A DNA stretch of 64,000 bases from NCBI RefSeq assembly GCF_003351045.1, contig NZ_QQZY01000001.1, positions 610,177 to 674,176 on the forward strand, written 5' to 3'. The translations under genes and the position numbers were made by a program. Of the stretch, positions 50,644-59,892 are shown piece by piece (the stretch's first letter is position 1; the number at the start of each line of letters is the position of its first letter). The stretch is from Gaiella occulta. GTDB taxonomy: Bacteria > Actinomycetota > Thermoleophilia > Gaiellales > Gaiellaceae. The notes under the pieces were generated by a model. It was not told the origin of the DNA. It searched no databases and saw nothing but the letters and a program-made list of their open reading frames with translations.

Positions 50644-52184
50644 GCCGTCCACCTCGCCGCTAGCCGAAGCAGCCCACCGTAGCCGGGGCGCAGACGGCCC
50701 GGGAGAGCGTCGCGAGCGGCCTGCAGGCGCTCGACATCGCTCGTGCGGAGCGCGCCGGCGGCGAGCAGGGCGACCGGGTAGGCGACGGCAGCGGCGGCGA
50801 CGGCCGCTGCAAGACCGCGGACGCCGCCGATCGTTGCCGCGACGCCGTAGGCTGGGAGTCCGCTTGCGCCTGCGGCGGCGAGCACGCGCAGGCAGTCCCG
50901 GGTCGGGAAGCGGATGCCGAGCACGCGCCCGGTCAGCACGATCCCGGCGGCGACCGCTCCCACTTGCGCGGCGGCGTTCGCGACGGCGGCCCCCGATAGG
51001 CCGAAGCGGGGGATGAGAGTGATGTCGAGAACGATGTTGACGACGGTCGCGACGAGCGCGACCTTGAGGACGAGATCCTGCCGCTCGATCCCGTTCTGGA
51101 TGCCGGCGGTGACGCTGCCCACCGCGCCGGCGCCGGCGGCTGCGAGCAGCAGCGGGAACACTGCCGCGGCGGGGCCGTAGCGCTCGCCGTAGAGGCTGGT
51201 GAGCAGCGGTCGGGCAAGCAGCGCGCCGCCCACGACGAGCGGGGCGGCCAGCATGAGCACGTAGCGGCTGCCGACGTCGAAGAGGGTCTGCAGCCCTTCG
51301 CGGTCGCCCGCCCCGTAGAGGCTCGAGGCGACCGGCGGCAGCACGAACGAGAGCGCTCGCGGCAGCAGCCGCATCAGCGTCGCGGCCGCGCCGAAGGCGA
51401 GCGCGTACCAGGCGACCTCCTGCGGCGTGCGGAAGACGCCGAGGAAGAACACCTCCGAGCGCTGCCAGACGACGGTGTCGAGCAGCAGCACCAGGCTTAC
51501 CGTCGGCACGTAGCGGCGGAGCTTTGCGCGGGCCGAGCCGGGAAGGCGGCACCCGCGCAGGGGCAGGCGGAGATGGTGGCGAAGCGCCCGCCACCCGAGC
51601 AGCCCGCTCAGCGTCGCTGCCGCTGCCAGCGCACCCACGGCGCCCGCCACCCCGGCTCCGGCGGCGAGCAGTCCGACCGTGGCCGAGAGGAGAAAGAGCG
51701 TGCTTGCCAGCGAGATCAGCGTCACCCGCCGGTAGTCCTGGAGCCCTTGCAGGGCGGCGAGGAGGAGGCCGGCGAGCGTCGCGGGCACAAGCCCGGCTGC
51801 CGCGATCCGGAAGGCGGTCGCGAAACCGGGCGCCTCGAAGACCCGCTGAAGCAGCGGAGCGAGCAGGAACGCCGCCGCGCCAACCGCGATCGCCATCGCT
51901 GCCTCGAGCCGCACGAGCGCCGCCAGCACCTGGCCGGCTGTTCCGCTTTCGCCTCTGCCTTGGTACTCGGCCACGTACTTCGTAGCGCCGTGGGGCACCC
52001 CGAGGCTTGCGAGCAGGCCGAGGATGCCGGCGCTGGAGAGTACGAGCGCGTAGGTGCCGAACGCTGGTGGGCCTAGCAGGCGGGCGAGTACGACCGACGA
52101 GACGGCGCCGGCGATCGAGGCGACGAGGTTGCCCGCCAGCGTGTAGGAGGCGTTGCGCGCGACCCGCTCCGCCGTCGCGGTCAT
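50640..52184 (-). CDS. polysaccharide flippase, Wzx/MATE-like
   Basis: 514 residues with 12-14 hydrophobic helices. The N-terminal NASYTLAGNLVASIAGAVSS and VVLARLLGPPAFGTYALVLS are diagnostic of the PST/Wzx family. Mid-protein it has YALAFGAAATLMRLLPRALS and GVGSVTAG-type segments (AVGSVTAGIQNGIERQDLVL). It moves the completed lipid-linked repeat unit across the membrane to the Wzy polymerase. GGAGGAG lies before ATG 52184. Confidence 0.92.
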   Translation of the reverse strand: MTATAERVARNASYTLAGNLVASIAGAVSSVVLARLLGPPAFGTYALVLSSAGILGLLASLGVPHGATKYVAEYQGRGESGTAGQVLAALVRLEAAMAIAVGAAAFLLAPLLQRVFEAPGFATAFRIAAAGLVPATLAGLLLAALQGLQDYRRVTLISLASTLFLLSATVGLLAAGAGVAGAVGALAAAATLSGLLGWRALRHHLRLPLRGCRLPGSARAKLRRYVPTVSLVLLLDTVVWQRSEVFFLGVFRTPQEVAWYALAFGAAATLMRLLPRALSFVLPPVASSLYGAGDREGLQTLFDVGSRYVLMLAAPLVVGGALLARPLLTSLYGERYGPAAAVFPLLLAAAGAGAVGSVTAGIQNGIERQDLVLKVALVATVVNIVLDITLIPRFGLSGAAVANAAAQVGAVAAGIVLTGRVLGIRFPTRDCLRVLAAAGASGLPAYGVAATIGGVRGLAAAVAAAAVAYPVALLAAGALRTSDVERLQAARDALPGRLRPGYGGLLRLAARWTA

Positions 52185-53398
52185 CGGCTCCTCCAGGTCG
52201 CGATGACCTCGCCGTAGAACTCCTCGGTCAGCGCGGCGACACGCTCGAGCGAGAAGCGCCGCAGCGCGAGCTGGCGGCCACGCCGACCCATCGCTGCAGC
52301 GGCCGCAGGATCTCGCAGCAGATCGACGACCGCGCCGGCGAGCGCCTGCGGGCTGCACGGTGCGACCGTGCGACCCTCGCTTCCGTCGCTGACGGCCTCG
52401 GGGAAGGCGCCGCTGCTGCAGCCGACGAGCGGCCGGCCGCAGGCAAGCGCCTCGAGGAAGACGAGCGCGAGGTTCTCGAACGGCGACGGCGCGACGACGG
52501 TGCTGGCCGCCCGGTACCAGGACGGCAGCTGCTCGCGCGGCAGGAAGCCTGCGAACTGCACGCGCCCCTCGATCCCGGCGGCGCGCGCGTGCGCGATCAG
52601 CTGCTGCTGCCAGGATCCGCCGCCGGGGGCGGTCTGTGTGTCGGCGCCGACGAACGCGAACCGCGCTTCGGGAACCTGGGCCGCAATCGCGGGCAGCGCG
52701 GAGGCAAAATCGCCGACGCCCTTACGGGCCTCGAGCCGCCCGGGGAAGAGCACGAGCGGGCCGGCCGCCGTGGCCGCGCATGCGGCCACGCCACCGTCGG
52801 GGCAGAACAGGCTGGTGTCGACCCCGTAGGGGATGATCCGGGCTGCTGCCGCCGCCGGCCCGTAGCCTGCCTCGGCGCAGGCGTGCGCGATCGCCGCGCT
52901 CGGGGCGCTGACGGCCGCGGCCGCTTGCAGCGCGGCCCGCTCCCAGTGGACGGTCAGCCGGCAGTCGCGACGTAGCGGCGTGCCGTTCAGCCGGCGGACA
53001 AGCGCGAGCGGGGTGTGCAGACGCACAACCACCGGCGGGGCGGCGCGGCGGGCTGCCAGCAGGCCTTCGGCGGCGAACTCGGGGGCCTCGACGAGGTCGA
53101 GCCGCTCGAGCCGGTGCAGCCGCGATACCGCCCGTGCGGCCGCCCGGCTCCAGCCGAGGCGATCGAGGCTCTGACCGATCAGACGGGAGGCGCCCGGCAG
53201 CTGCCAGCCAGGCGAGCGCAGCCGGTGGACGAGCACGCCCTCATCGTCGAAGCTGCCCGCCGCCTCCCAGGCGGGGGCAAGGACATGGACGCGGTGCCCG
53301 CGTCGCGCGAGCGAGCGGGCCTGGTCGCGGGTGGCGGAGGCGATTCCGCCCATCCGAGGCGCGGGCGGATACTCTCGGCAGATGTAGCAGAGGTTCAT
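52181..53398 (-). CDS. GT4-type glycosyltransferase
   Basis: 405 residues. It starts NLCYICREYPPAPRMGGIAS with a glycine-rich acceptor loop; VVVRLHTPLALVRRLNG, then VLFPGRLEARKGVGDFASAL and APSPFENLALVFLEALACGR (EX7E) follow. It belongs to the GT4 enzymes of exopolysaccharide loci. Both ends overlap neighbours by 4 nt (ATGA). Confidence 0.88.
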   Translation of the reverse strand: MNLCYICREYPPAPRMGGIASATRDQARSLARRGHRVHVLAPAWEAAGSFDDEGVLVHRLRSPGWQLPGASRLIGQSLDRLGWSRAAARAVSRLHRLERLDLVEAPEFAAEGLLAARRAAPPVVVRLHTPLALVRRLNGTPLRRDCRLTVHWERAALQAAAAVSAPSAAIAHACAEAGYGPAAAAARIIPYGVDTSLFCPDGGVAACAATAAGPLVLFPGRLEARKGVGDFASALPAIAAQVPEARFAFVGADTQTAPGGGSWQQQLIAHARAAGIEGRVQFAGFLPREQLPSWYRAASTVVAPSPFENLALVFLEALACGRPLVGCSSGAFPEAVSDGSEGRTVAPCSPQALAGAVVDLLRDPAAAAAMGRRGRQLALRRFSLERVAALTEEFYGEVIATWRSR

Positions 53399-54774
53399 GC
53401 TGCCTGCCCCTCGCCGTTCTGCTCCTGTTGCAGGCGCCAGAGCACGACCATGAGCCCGGTCGCCAAGCAGAACGGCACCATCGTCCGGATCGTCGTGAAC
53501 GGGATCGAGCCAAGGCCGGCCACGGCCATCCCCGCCAGCCCGGCCAGGTAGCCGAGACCGATCCCGCGCTCCAGCCGGTCGCGGGCGCCGCAGAGGACCC
53601 GCCGCCCGAACCGAGCGAGACGCCAGAGAAGCCAGAGGAACAGCGTCAGGCCGACGAGGCCGCCGTCGACCGCCTCTTTTGCGTACTGCGACTCGATCCG
53701 GTCGAGCGCGACGACGCCGGGCCCGTAGCCGAGCGGCGGCCGGCGGGCGACCTGCAGGGCGGCGACCCGGTAGGAGTCGACGCGGGCGAGGAAGGCGTTG
53801 TTGCCGATGTTCGAGCTGTTGACGGTCGCGATCTCGTGCGGGATCGACTCGACCCGTGCGGTGACGTCGGCGGGCAGGTACGCGGGCAGAACGAACGCGA
53901 GCGCGCCCACCAGGAGCAGCAGGCGCGCATCGCGGAGGAGGGCGAGGACGAGCACGACCGCGACCAGGGCGATGTAGGAGCCACGCGAGAAGGTGTAGAG
54001 GAAGGCATAGGCGTTCAACGCGAGCACGCCGAGAAGCGCCAGGCGGAGACGAGCAGAGCGGAGGCCGAGCAGCAGGCCGAGCGCGAGCGCGAGCGCGAGC
54101 GTGTGGTATTCGCCGAGCGTGTTCGCCCCGCCGCTGTTGAAGGGGGCGCTGAGCCGGAAGCCCGTCTGGCCTCCGTCGCGTGCGACCACGATCGCGCCGC
54201 GCGCGGCGACAATCACGCTTGCGACGAGTAGCAGTCCCGCGAACCAGGCGACCTCGACCCGACTCTTGAGCGTCTGGGCGACGAGGAAGACGATCGCGAA
54301 GTACTCCAAGCGTTTGAGCCAGCTCAGGGCCGAGATGACGAGCGGCGTTTCCTGCCCCCGGAAGGGATCGATGTTGCCGGCGGCGAAGGCGACTGCCATC
54401 GCGGCCAGTCCTGCCACCGCGAGCAGCGCCATCGGCAGTAGCAGCGGGTTCTCGCGCAGCGGCTCGCGCCGCACGGCCTGGCGTGCGAGCCAGCCGAACA
54501 CGGCCGCGGCGAGGATGACGTCGTCGGCGCGGACAGAGACCGCGCCGCCCAGCTCCGGCGAGAGGATCGTCGCGAAGGCCAACGCGCCGAGACCCAGACG
54601 GGGATCGAGCGCCGTGCCCGCAACGACGACGAGCACGAGCGCGGCCGCCAAGAGCATCGGCCGCTGCTCGATCTGTCCGCCGGCGAGCGCGGCGGCGGCG
54701 GCGATCCCCAGGCCCGCGCCGAGCGTCGCGAGCGGGTGGGAAAGCGGGGGCAGCAACGCGGCGCGCGTGCTCAT
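53395..54774 (-). CDS. O-antigen ligase/polymerase family protein (Wzy-like)
   Basis: 459 residues with about 11-12 hydrophobic helices. The Wzy_C/O-antigen ligase region is visible: YAFLYTFSRGSYIALVAVVL, followed by the large loop with NIGNNAFLARVDSYRVAALQ and RRPPLGYGPG, and TIRTMVPFCLATGLMVVLWR. In this locus it most likely polymerises the repeat unit outside the membrane. It shares one base with the upstream chain-length gene (TGATG). Confidence 0.88.
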   Translation of the reverse strand: MSTRAALLPPLSHPLATLGAGLGIAAAAALAGGQIEQRPMLLAAALVLVVVAGTALDPRLGLGALAFATILSPELGGAVSVRADDVILAAAVFGWLARQAVRREPLRENPLLLPMALLAVAGLAAMAVAFAAGNIDPFRGQETPLVISALSWLKRLEYFAIVFLVAQTLKSRVEVAWFAGLLLVASVIVAARGAIVVARDGGQTGFRLSAPFNSGGANTLGEYHTLALALALGLLLGLRSARLRLALLGVLALNAYAFLYTFSRGSYIALVAVVLVLALLRDARLLLLVGALAFVLPAYLPADVTARVESIPHEIATVNSSNIGNNAFLARVDSYRVAALQVARRPPLGYGPGVVALDRIESQYAKEAVDGGLVGLTLFLWLLWRLARFGRRVLCGARDRLERGIGLGYLAGLAGMAVAGLGSIPFTTIRTMVPFCLATGLMVVLWRLQQEQNGEGQAA

Positions 54775-56345
54775 CAGGCTCGTCCGAGCAGCCGCCGGCG
54801 CGGCAGCCGGCGGGTGTAGCGGCGCGCCTCGCGCTCGTCGGCGACGCCGCTCAGAACCGAGCCGAGGAAGAGCGCCCCGTTTCGCGCCTTCTCCAGTGCG
54901 GCCTTGGCCGCCCGCGCCTGCTCGCGGGTCGTCTGGCCGCCTGCGAGCACGAGCAGAACAGCGTCGCAGTGGGGGACGAGCAGGCTCGCCTCGGTACCCG
55001 CCAGCGCGGGCGGCGCCTCGACGATCACGATCTCGGCGGCCGCCTTGGCCTCCGCGAGCGCGCGGGCGAGCGCGCCGGAGGCGAGCACGTCCGCAGGGTG
55101 GGAGCGCGGCCGGCCGGCTGGAACGATCGCGAGGTTCGCGACCCAGGTGGGACACAGCAGCCGGGCCGGATCGATCTCGGCGTCCGCTTCCGCCTCGGCG
55201 AGCCCCAGGCTGCGCCCGACCCTGAAGAGCATCTCCAGCACCGGCCGATGCAGGTCGGCGGAGACGAGCACGACCCGCTGCCCGGCACGGGCGAAGACCG
55301 TGCCCAGGTAGGCGGCAACCCAGGCCTTCTCCTGCCCCGCCCACGGCGAGGTGACCAGGATCGTCTGCAGCGGACGTTCACGGGAGGCGAGATCGATCTG
55401 AATCCGCAGGCTCTGGAACGCCTCTGCCAGCCGGGCGTCCGGCACGGCCGGCGTGCTCTGCCCGCCGGGCAGCTTGCCCTTGCTGTGGCGGCGGCCGGTG
55501 GCTCGGAAGCGGCGGGCGGCGCGTCGTAGTCTGCGCCGGGACGGCAGTGTGGCAAGAACGTCCATGCCCGTCGCCTCGCGGACGTCGGCCTCGCTGCGGA
55601 CGCGGACGTCGAGGTACTCGAGCGCGAAGACCAAGGCGAGGGCGCCGATCAGCGCGACGAGGCCGATCCCTCCGAGCGTGCGCGCCTGCACCCGGAGCGG
55701 CGTCTCGAGCGGCTGCTCCGGGGGAGCGGCGGCCTGGAGCAGGCGGGCCTCGCCGCTGTTGCCGCCGGTGATTCCCTGCAGCGAGGCAGCGGCATAGGCT
55801 TGCGCGAGCAGGTCGTCGCGTGTCTGCAGCCAGCGCAGGGCCCATTGCTTGCGCGTCGGGTCGAGGTTGGAGCGCGCGAGCGCCAGCGCCTGTGCCGCCA
55901 GACGCTCGTGCGCGCTCGTGAGCGCGGCGAGCGTCGCTGCGGTCGGCTGGAGGGCGTTGGCGAACCCCTCCAGATAGGCGCGGGCAAACGCGTTGGCGAG
56001 CCGCGCCGCGGCGTCCGGGTCTTCGTTCTCGACCTGGACGTCGACCAGCGAGGTACCCGGCTTGGGTGCGAGCGTGAGCTTGGTGAGGGCGGCGGCTGGG
56101 CTTTCGTTCACCTGTGCGGCACGAATCGCCTCCCGAGCCACCGCCAGCGTGCGGACAGCCTCGGGTGGATAGACGGTCGGCTGGCCGGGCGGCGTCGTGA
56201 CAAGCAGCGTGGCCGTCGCACGGTAGCTGGGCGGGGGCGCCCTCAGCCCATCGTTGGCCCAGACCACCGTCGCCGTCGCGGCCAAGATCGCGAGGATCAG
56301 CCACTTCCACCGCCAGACGGTCGCGAGGTAGCGTCTCAGCTCCAC
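54774..56345 (-). CDS. Wzz-like chain-length protein with a degenerate BY-kinase domain
   Basis: 523 residues from GTG 56345. Residues 1-240 are a Wzz domain: first helix RWKWLILAILAATATVVWAN, then a periplasmic-type coiled segment, and a second helix LGGIGLVALIGALALVFALE. From about residue 320 a tyrosine-kinase-like ATPase follows, but key motifs are eroded. Walker A reads SPWAGQEKAWVAA instead of GEGKS/T, Walker A' reads LVSADLHRP instead of DxDxR, and Walker B ends in EAPP instead of DTPP. No C-terminal tyrosine cluster is present. It probably regulates polymer length without kinase activity. Confidence 0.85.
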   Translation of the reverse strand: MELRRYLATVWRWKWLILAILAATATVVWANDGLRAPPPSYRATATLLVTTPPGQPTVYPPEAVRTLAVAREAIRAAQVNESPAAALTKLTLAPKPGTSLVDVQVENEDPDAAARLANAFARAYLEGFANALQPTAATLAALTSAHERLAAQALALARSNLDPTRKQWALRWLQTRDDLLAQAYAAASLQGITGGNSGEARLLQAAAPPEQPLETPLRVQARTLGGIGLVALIGALALVFALEYLDVRVRSEADVREATGMDVLATLPSRRRLRRAARRFRATGRRHSKGKLPGGQSTPAVPDARLAEAFQSLRIQIDLASRERPLQTILVTSPWAGQEKAWVAAYLGTVFARAGQRVVLVSADLHRPVLEMLFRVGRSLGLAEAEADAEIDPARLLCPTWVANLAIVPAGRPRSHPADVLASGALARALAEAKAAAEIVIVEAPPALAGTEASLLVPHCDAVLLVLAGGQTTREQARAAKAALEKARNGALFLGSVLSGVADEREARRYTRRLPRRRLLGRA

Positions 56346-56427
56346 CGCCGCCTCCCCGGTGAGACCTTCGCGAACGCAGCCGTGACGCGTGACGGCACGG
56401 CTGCAGCCCGCGGCCGAGCACGGCGGC

Positions 56428-57396
56428 TCAAAACCGCCCGCTCGGCGCCGACAAACACGCTGCTAACGACACAGACGCCGAGCGCTGCGCTGGGCAGCCC
56501 CTCCCCGCGGGCAAGAAGCGCAACCGCTCCGGAGGCTGCGACCGCGCCGCCGCAGACCGCGGCGCACTGCCGGGGTTGAGGCCGGCTCGCCGTAGCCGGT
56601 GCGGGAGGTGATCGGTGGCCGCGGAGGCCATCAGGTCCGCCAGGCGGCGGCAGCCGCCGCGGAACCGGCGCAGGTGGACGAGCAGGAAGTCGAGCACGGG
56701 CACGGCCAGAACGGCTCCTGCCGCGAACATGGCCGCCAGGCCGCCCCCGGGCGGCTCGGCTCTCGCCACAGCCAAGCCGAGGATCGCAAGCAGAAAGCCG
56801 AGCAGTGTGCTGCCCGCCTCGCCGAGGAAGCAGCGAGCGGGCGGAGCGTTGAAGAGCAGAAACGCCGCCGCCGCCGCCGCGAGCACGGCGGCGGTCTGGC
56901 CGGCCGGCCCACTCCAGCCGGCGAGCGAGCCGAGCGCGAGCGCGCCGGCGACGGTGACGCTGCCGGCGACGCCGTCCGAGCAATCCAGACAGTTGATCGC
57001 GCTGATCACGCCGATCGTCCAGAGCAAGCCGACTACGACCTCGAGCGGCCGCGGCGCCCCGAGCGAGGGGGTGTAGACGAGCACGGCCGGAAGCGTCGCG
57101 ACCGCCTGCGCGCCGAGGCGCGTGCGCGCGCGGAGGCCGCGGGCATCGTCGACCAGCCCGACGCAGACGAGGGCCCACGTCACTGCCAGAAGCCGAGGCT
57201 CTGCTCCCGCCGTCAGCAGGCCGGCCGTGATTGCCGCCGCGACGCCGATACCCCCCGCCAGCGGCACCGGCCTGTGATGGATCTTGCGCGGCCCCGGATG
57301 GTCGAGCAGGCCGACCCGGTATGCCAACCTGGCCGCCAGCCAGGTGGAGGGGACACTGACCGCGAACGCCGTCAGGGCAGGAACGGTCACGCTCAC
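56428..57396 (-). CDS. WecA-like undecaprenyl-phosphate sugar-1-phosphate transferase
   Basis: 322 residues from GTG 57396 (GTGA overlap). It is polytopic with family loops: PRKIHHRPVPLAGG, GLVDDARGLRARTRLGAQ, INCLDCSDGVAGS, FLGEAGSTLLG and ATDHLPHRLRRAGLN. It transfers HexNAc-1-phosphate from UDP-sugar to undecaprenyl phosphate and so starts the repeat unit. The normally invariant Asp of FxGDxGS is Glu here. The histidine motif near the end is also atypical (DHLPH). Its C-terminal 50 residues are Arg/Pro-rich. Confidence 0.87.
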   Translation of the reverse strand: MSVTVPALTAFAVSVPSTWLAARLAYRVGLLDHPGPRKIHHRPVPLAGGIGVAAAITAGLLTAGAEPRLLAVTWALVCVGLVDDARGLRARTRLGAQAVATLPAVLVYTPSLGAPRPLEVVVGLLWTIGVISAINCLDCSDGVAGSVTVAGALALGSLAGWSGPAGQTAAVLAAAAAAFLLFNAPPARCFLGEAGSTLLGFLLAILGLAVARAEPPGGGLAAMFAAGAVLAVPVLDFLLVHLRRFRGGCRRLADLMASAATDHLPHRLRRAGLNPGSAPRSAAARSQPPERLRFLPAGRGCPAQRSASVSLAACLSAPSGRF

Positions 57397-58439
57397 CGCC
57401 GCCACCCGGCCTCGGCGACGACGTCCGCGACCGCGTCGACAACCCGGGCGATCTCGCCCTCGTCGAGCGAGGGGTAGAGCGGCAGCGAGACGCACTCCGC
57501 GAACGCCTGCGCAGACCGCGGGAAGGCGTCGGCGTCGCCCTCCAGGAGCAGCGGGTCGCCGACAGGCCGCTTCGCCTCGACGCCGCGTCTGCGCAACCCG
57601 TCGATCAGGGCGGCCGCGTTCGGTGCCCGCACGACGTAGCGCCAGAAGCACGGCTCGGCCGCGGGGTCGCCGACGCGGCGGCGCAGGACCGTTCCGGAGA
57701 AGGCGTCGTCGTAGCGGTGGGCGATCTGGCGGCGGCGCGCGACGAACGAGTCGAGCCGGCCGAGCTGTGCGAGGCCGAGGCCGGCAGCCAGATCGCTCAG
57801 CTTCTGGTTGAAGCCACCGGGGGAACCGCGAACACCCGGGCGCATCGCTCTTGCCGCAGCCAGCACGGACGCGCGGTCGGCGAGCAGCATCCCCCCCTCG
57901 CCTGCTGCGACCATCTTCGTGGCGTAGAACGAGCAGACGGCGACGGCCCCGAGCGCCCCCGCGGGACGGCCGCTCCGCGAGGCGCCAAGGGCATGGGCGC
58001 AGTCCTCGATCACCGGCACGCCCCACTCGAGAAACGGCGTCAGGTCGAGCGGGTAGCCGAACGGGTGCACCACGACCACAGCGGCGGTGCGACGGCTCAG
58101 TCGGCGAGCCGCCGCGTCAGCGGCGAGGCCGAGATCCTCGCCGACGTCGGCCAGAACCGGCGAGGCCCCGACAGCGCGTACCGCCTGACCCACCGCCGCA
58201 CAGGCGTAAGCCGGCAGAATGACCTCGTCGCCAGCGCCGACCCCGAGCGCGCGCAGGGCGAGTGCGAGGGCTGCGCTGCCCGAGCTCGCGGCGACTCCGC
58301 CTCTGCGACCGAGGCGGCCCGCGAGCGCGCGCTCGAAGGCGGCGACCAGCGGCCCCTCGCTGAGCCGACCGCTCTCGACCACGGCGACAAGCGCGTCGGC
58401 GTCTTCAGGCCCGAGCGTTGGCCGCGAGTGCGGGATCAC
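57393..58439 (-). CDS. DegT/DnrJ/EryC1/StrS-family sugar aminotransferase
   Basis: 348 residues. It is PLP-dependent and transaminates keto-sugar nucleotides to amino sugars for the glycan. Visible are SSGSAALALALRALGVGAGD, DEVILPAYACAAVGQAVR, the PLP-binding Asp region PVIEDCAHALGA, and the catalytic lysine in CSFYATKMVAAGEGG. The C-terminal strand with SLPLYPSLDEGEI is typical. It overlaps the WbqC gene by 35 nt. Confidence 0.92.
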   Translation of the reverse strand: MIPHSRPTLGPEDADALVAVVESGRLSEGPLVAAFERALAGRLGRRGGVAASSGSAALALALRALGVGAGDEVILPAYACAAVGQAVRAVGASPVLADVGEDLGLAADAAARRLSRRTAAVVVVHPFGYPLDLTPFLEWGVPVIEDCAHALGASRSGRPAGALGAVAVCSFYATKMVAAGEGGMLLADRASVLAAARAMRPGVRGSPGGFNQKLSDLAAGLGLAQLGRLDSFVARRRQIAHRYDDAFSGTVLRRRVGDPAAEPCFWRYVVRAPNAAALIDGLRRRGVEAKRPVGDPLLLEGDADAFPRSAQAFAECVSLPLYPSLDEGEIARVVDAVADVVAEAGWRR

Positions 58440-59130
58440 TCGCCCCCTCCTCTCCCTGCAGAAGGATCGTCAGCGGCCGGGCCGGCTCGTTGACCAGAAG
58501 ATCGACGGCGGAGAGATCGGCCGTGAATCCCACCCTCTCGAACCGCTGCCGGTAGCCAGGGCACGCCCAACGCTGAACTGCAAGCCTGATACCGGCTTCG
58601 GCAAACGGCCCCGGGTCCAGGTAGGCATCCAGAGCGTAGGCGCCGGTCAGATAGGCGTCGGCGCCCAGCGCCTGCCCGATCGCCGCCAGCCGCTCGCTGG
58701 CCCGGCCCGCGACGCCGAGCTCGGAGGAGCGAACGACCGGCGTTGTGATGCCGAAGGCCCGAAGCAGCAGGTCGAGCGTCGCCTCGCCAAGCTCGGCAAC
58801 GCTCGCCCCGTGGCTCGCTTCGAGCGCATCCGCCAGCGGCTCGCGCCACGGGGCAAGCGCGCGCCCGTAGCAGCTCTCGAGCGCGGCCAGGTGGCGCCGT
58901 ACCCAACCTGCGTCCGGCGGTCGCACGTCGCAGATGCGAGCGCCAAGAGGCGCCCGCACCGGAACGGTGAGCAGGATCGGCCCGTCGGCCCCCTTGACCC
59001 GGGTGCGGTTCTGCCAGCCGTTCTTCTCGTACTGGACGTCGTCGAGCAGCACGAAGACATCGGCGGTCGCGACCTTGTGCAGGTAGCGCAGCCAGGGAAG
59101 GTAATGCGGCTGATGGGCGGCAAACAGCAA
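58405..59130 (-). CDS. WbqC-family protein
   Basis: 241 residues from TTG 59130. The N-terminus LFAAHQPHYLPWLRYLHKVA, followed by DVFVLLDDVQYEKNGWQNRT, is the WbqC signature, with conserved His, Asp and Trp. Later conserved parts are SSELGVAGRASERL and LGADAYLTGAYALDAYLDP. The family occurs next to aminotransferases in O-antigen loci and may act as an N-acyltransferase-like enzyme; this is not established. It ends 35 nt inside the DegT gene. Confidence 0.88.
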   Translation of the reverse strand: MLFAAHQPHYLPWLRYLHKVATADVFVLLDDVQYEKNGWQNRTRVKGADGPILLTVPVRAPLGARICDVRPPDAGWVRRHLAALESCYGRALAPWREPLADALEASHGASVAELGEATLDLLLRAFGITTPVVRSSELGVAGRASERLAAIGQALGADAYLTGAYALDAYLDPGPFAEAGIRLAVQRWACPGYRQRFERVGFTADLSAVDLLVNEPARPLTILLQGEEGASDPALAANARA

Positions 59131-59139
59131 GATCGTCCG

Positions 59140-59892
59140 TCAGCAGAGGAAGCGGTGGCAGAAGAACGCCTCGGCCGCCTCGACCGACACCTCGGCGCCG
59201 CGCAGGCGGGCGAGCCGCTCCAGGTTCTCGAGGCTGCCGTGGTGCGGCGCCGGCCGCAGCTGCGACGCGTGGCAGGCGTGCGCCTTCAGCTTCAGCTCGA
59301 GGAAGGCCGAGATGTCGACGTACACGTTCGGCTTGAACGTCTCCGGGCTCCAGCACAACTGCGGCTGGTCGGCGGCCAGCACGGCGGAGACGAACGGCTT
59401 GTCCTCGGGCAGGTGCGGGCGGCAGGCGGTAAACCCAGCGCGGAAGACAGCGTCGTGGTCCTGGTTCGAGCAGCGCGACGGCAGGATCACCACGTCCGGG
59501 CAGAGACGGTCGATCGCGTAGCGCCCCTCACGCTCGATCAGAGCGACGAGATCGCGGCGCGGCAGCGCGTCGAGCCGCATGTGCCGCTCGCTGTCACGGA
59601 AGAGGATCTCGTGCCCGTCGACTCCCAGTAGCGCCATTGCCGCAGCGAACTCGTCAGCTCGGCGGCGAGCGGTCACGACCGGCTCGTCGGCCCCGTACAT
59701 CTCGATGTCGCCGACCGAGACACAGACGACGAACACCTCCGCCCCGAGCGCCTTCGCCTTCGCGATCGTTCCGCCGCAGGCGAACGTCTCATCGTCGGCG
59801 TGCGGTGCGAGCACGAGAATGCGGCTCGCTGCGAGCAAGTCGGCAGCGATCTTCCAGCCCCCCATCTCCGTGTGCGTCTCTGTCGGCATCAC
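59140..59892 (-). CDS. PIG-L family N-deacetylase
   Basis: 250 residues; GTG 59892 or ATG 59889 start. The zinc site is VLAPHADDETFACGG (His31, Asp34 region) and SNQDHDAVFRAGFTACRP. GVDGHEILFRDSERH is also typical of the LmbE/PIG-L family. It removes an acetyl group from an N-acetylated sugar, probably before or during glycan assembly. It appears to be the first gene of the glycan operon running down to 32922. Confidence 0.9.
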   Translation of the reverse strand: MMPTETHTEMGGWKIAADLLAASRILVLAPHADDETFACGGTIAKAKALGAEVFVVCVSVGDIEMYGADEPVVTARRRADEFAAAMALLGVDGHEILFRDSERHMRLDALPRRDLVALIEREGRYAIDRLCPDVVILPSRCSNQDHDAVFRAGFTACRPHLPEDKPFVSAVLAADQPQLCWSPETFKPNVYVDISAFLELKLKAHACHASQLRPAPHHGSLENLERLARLRGAEVSVEAAEAFFCHRFLC

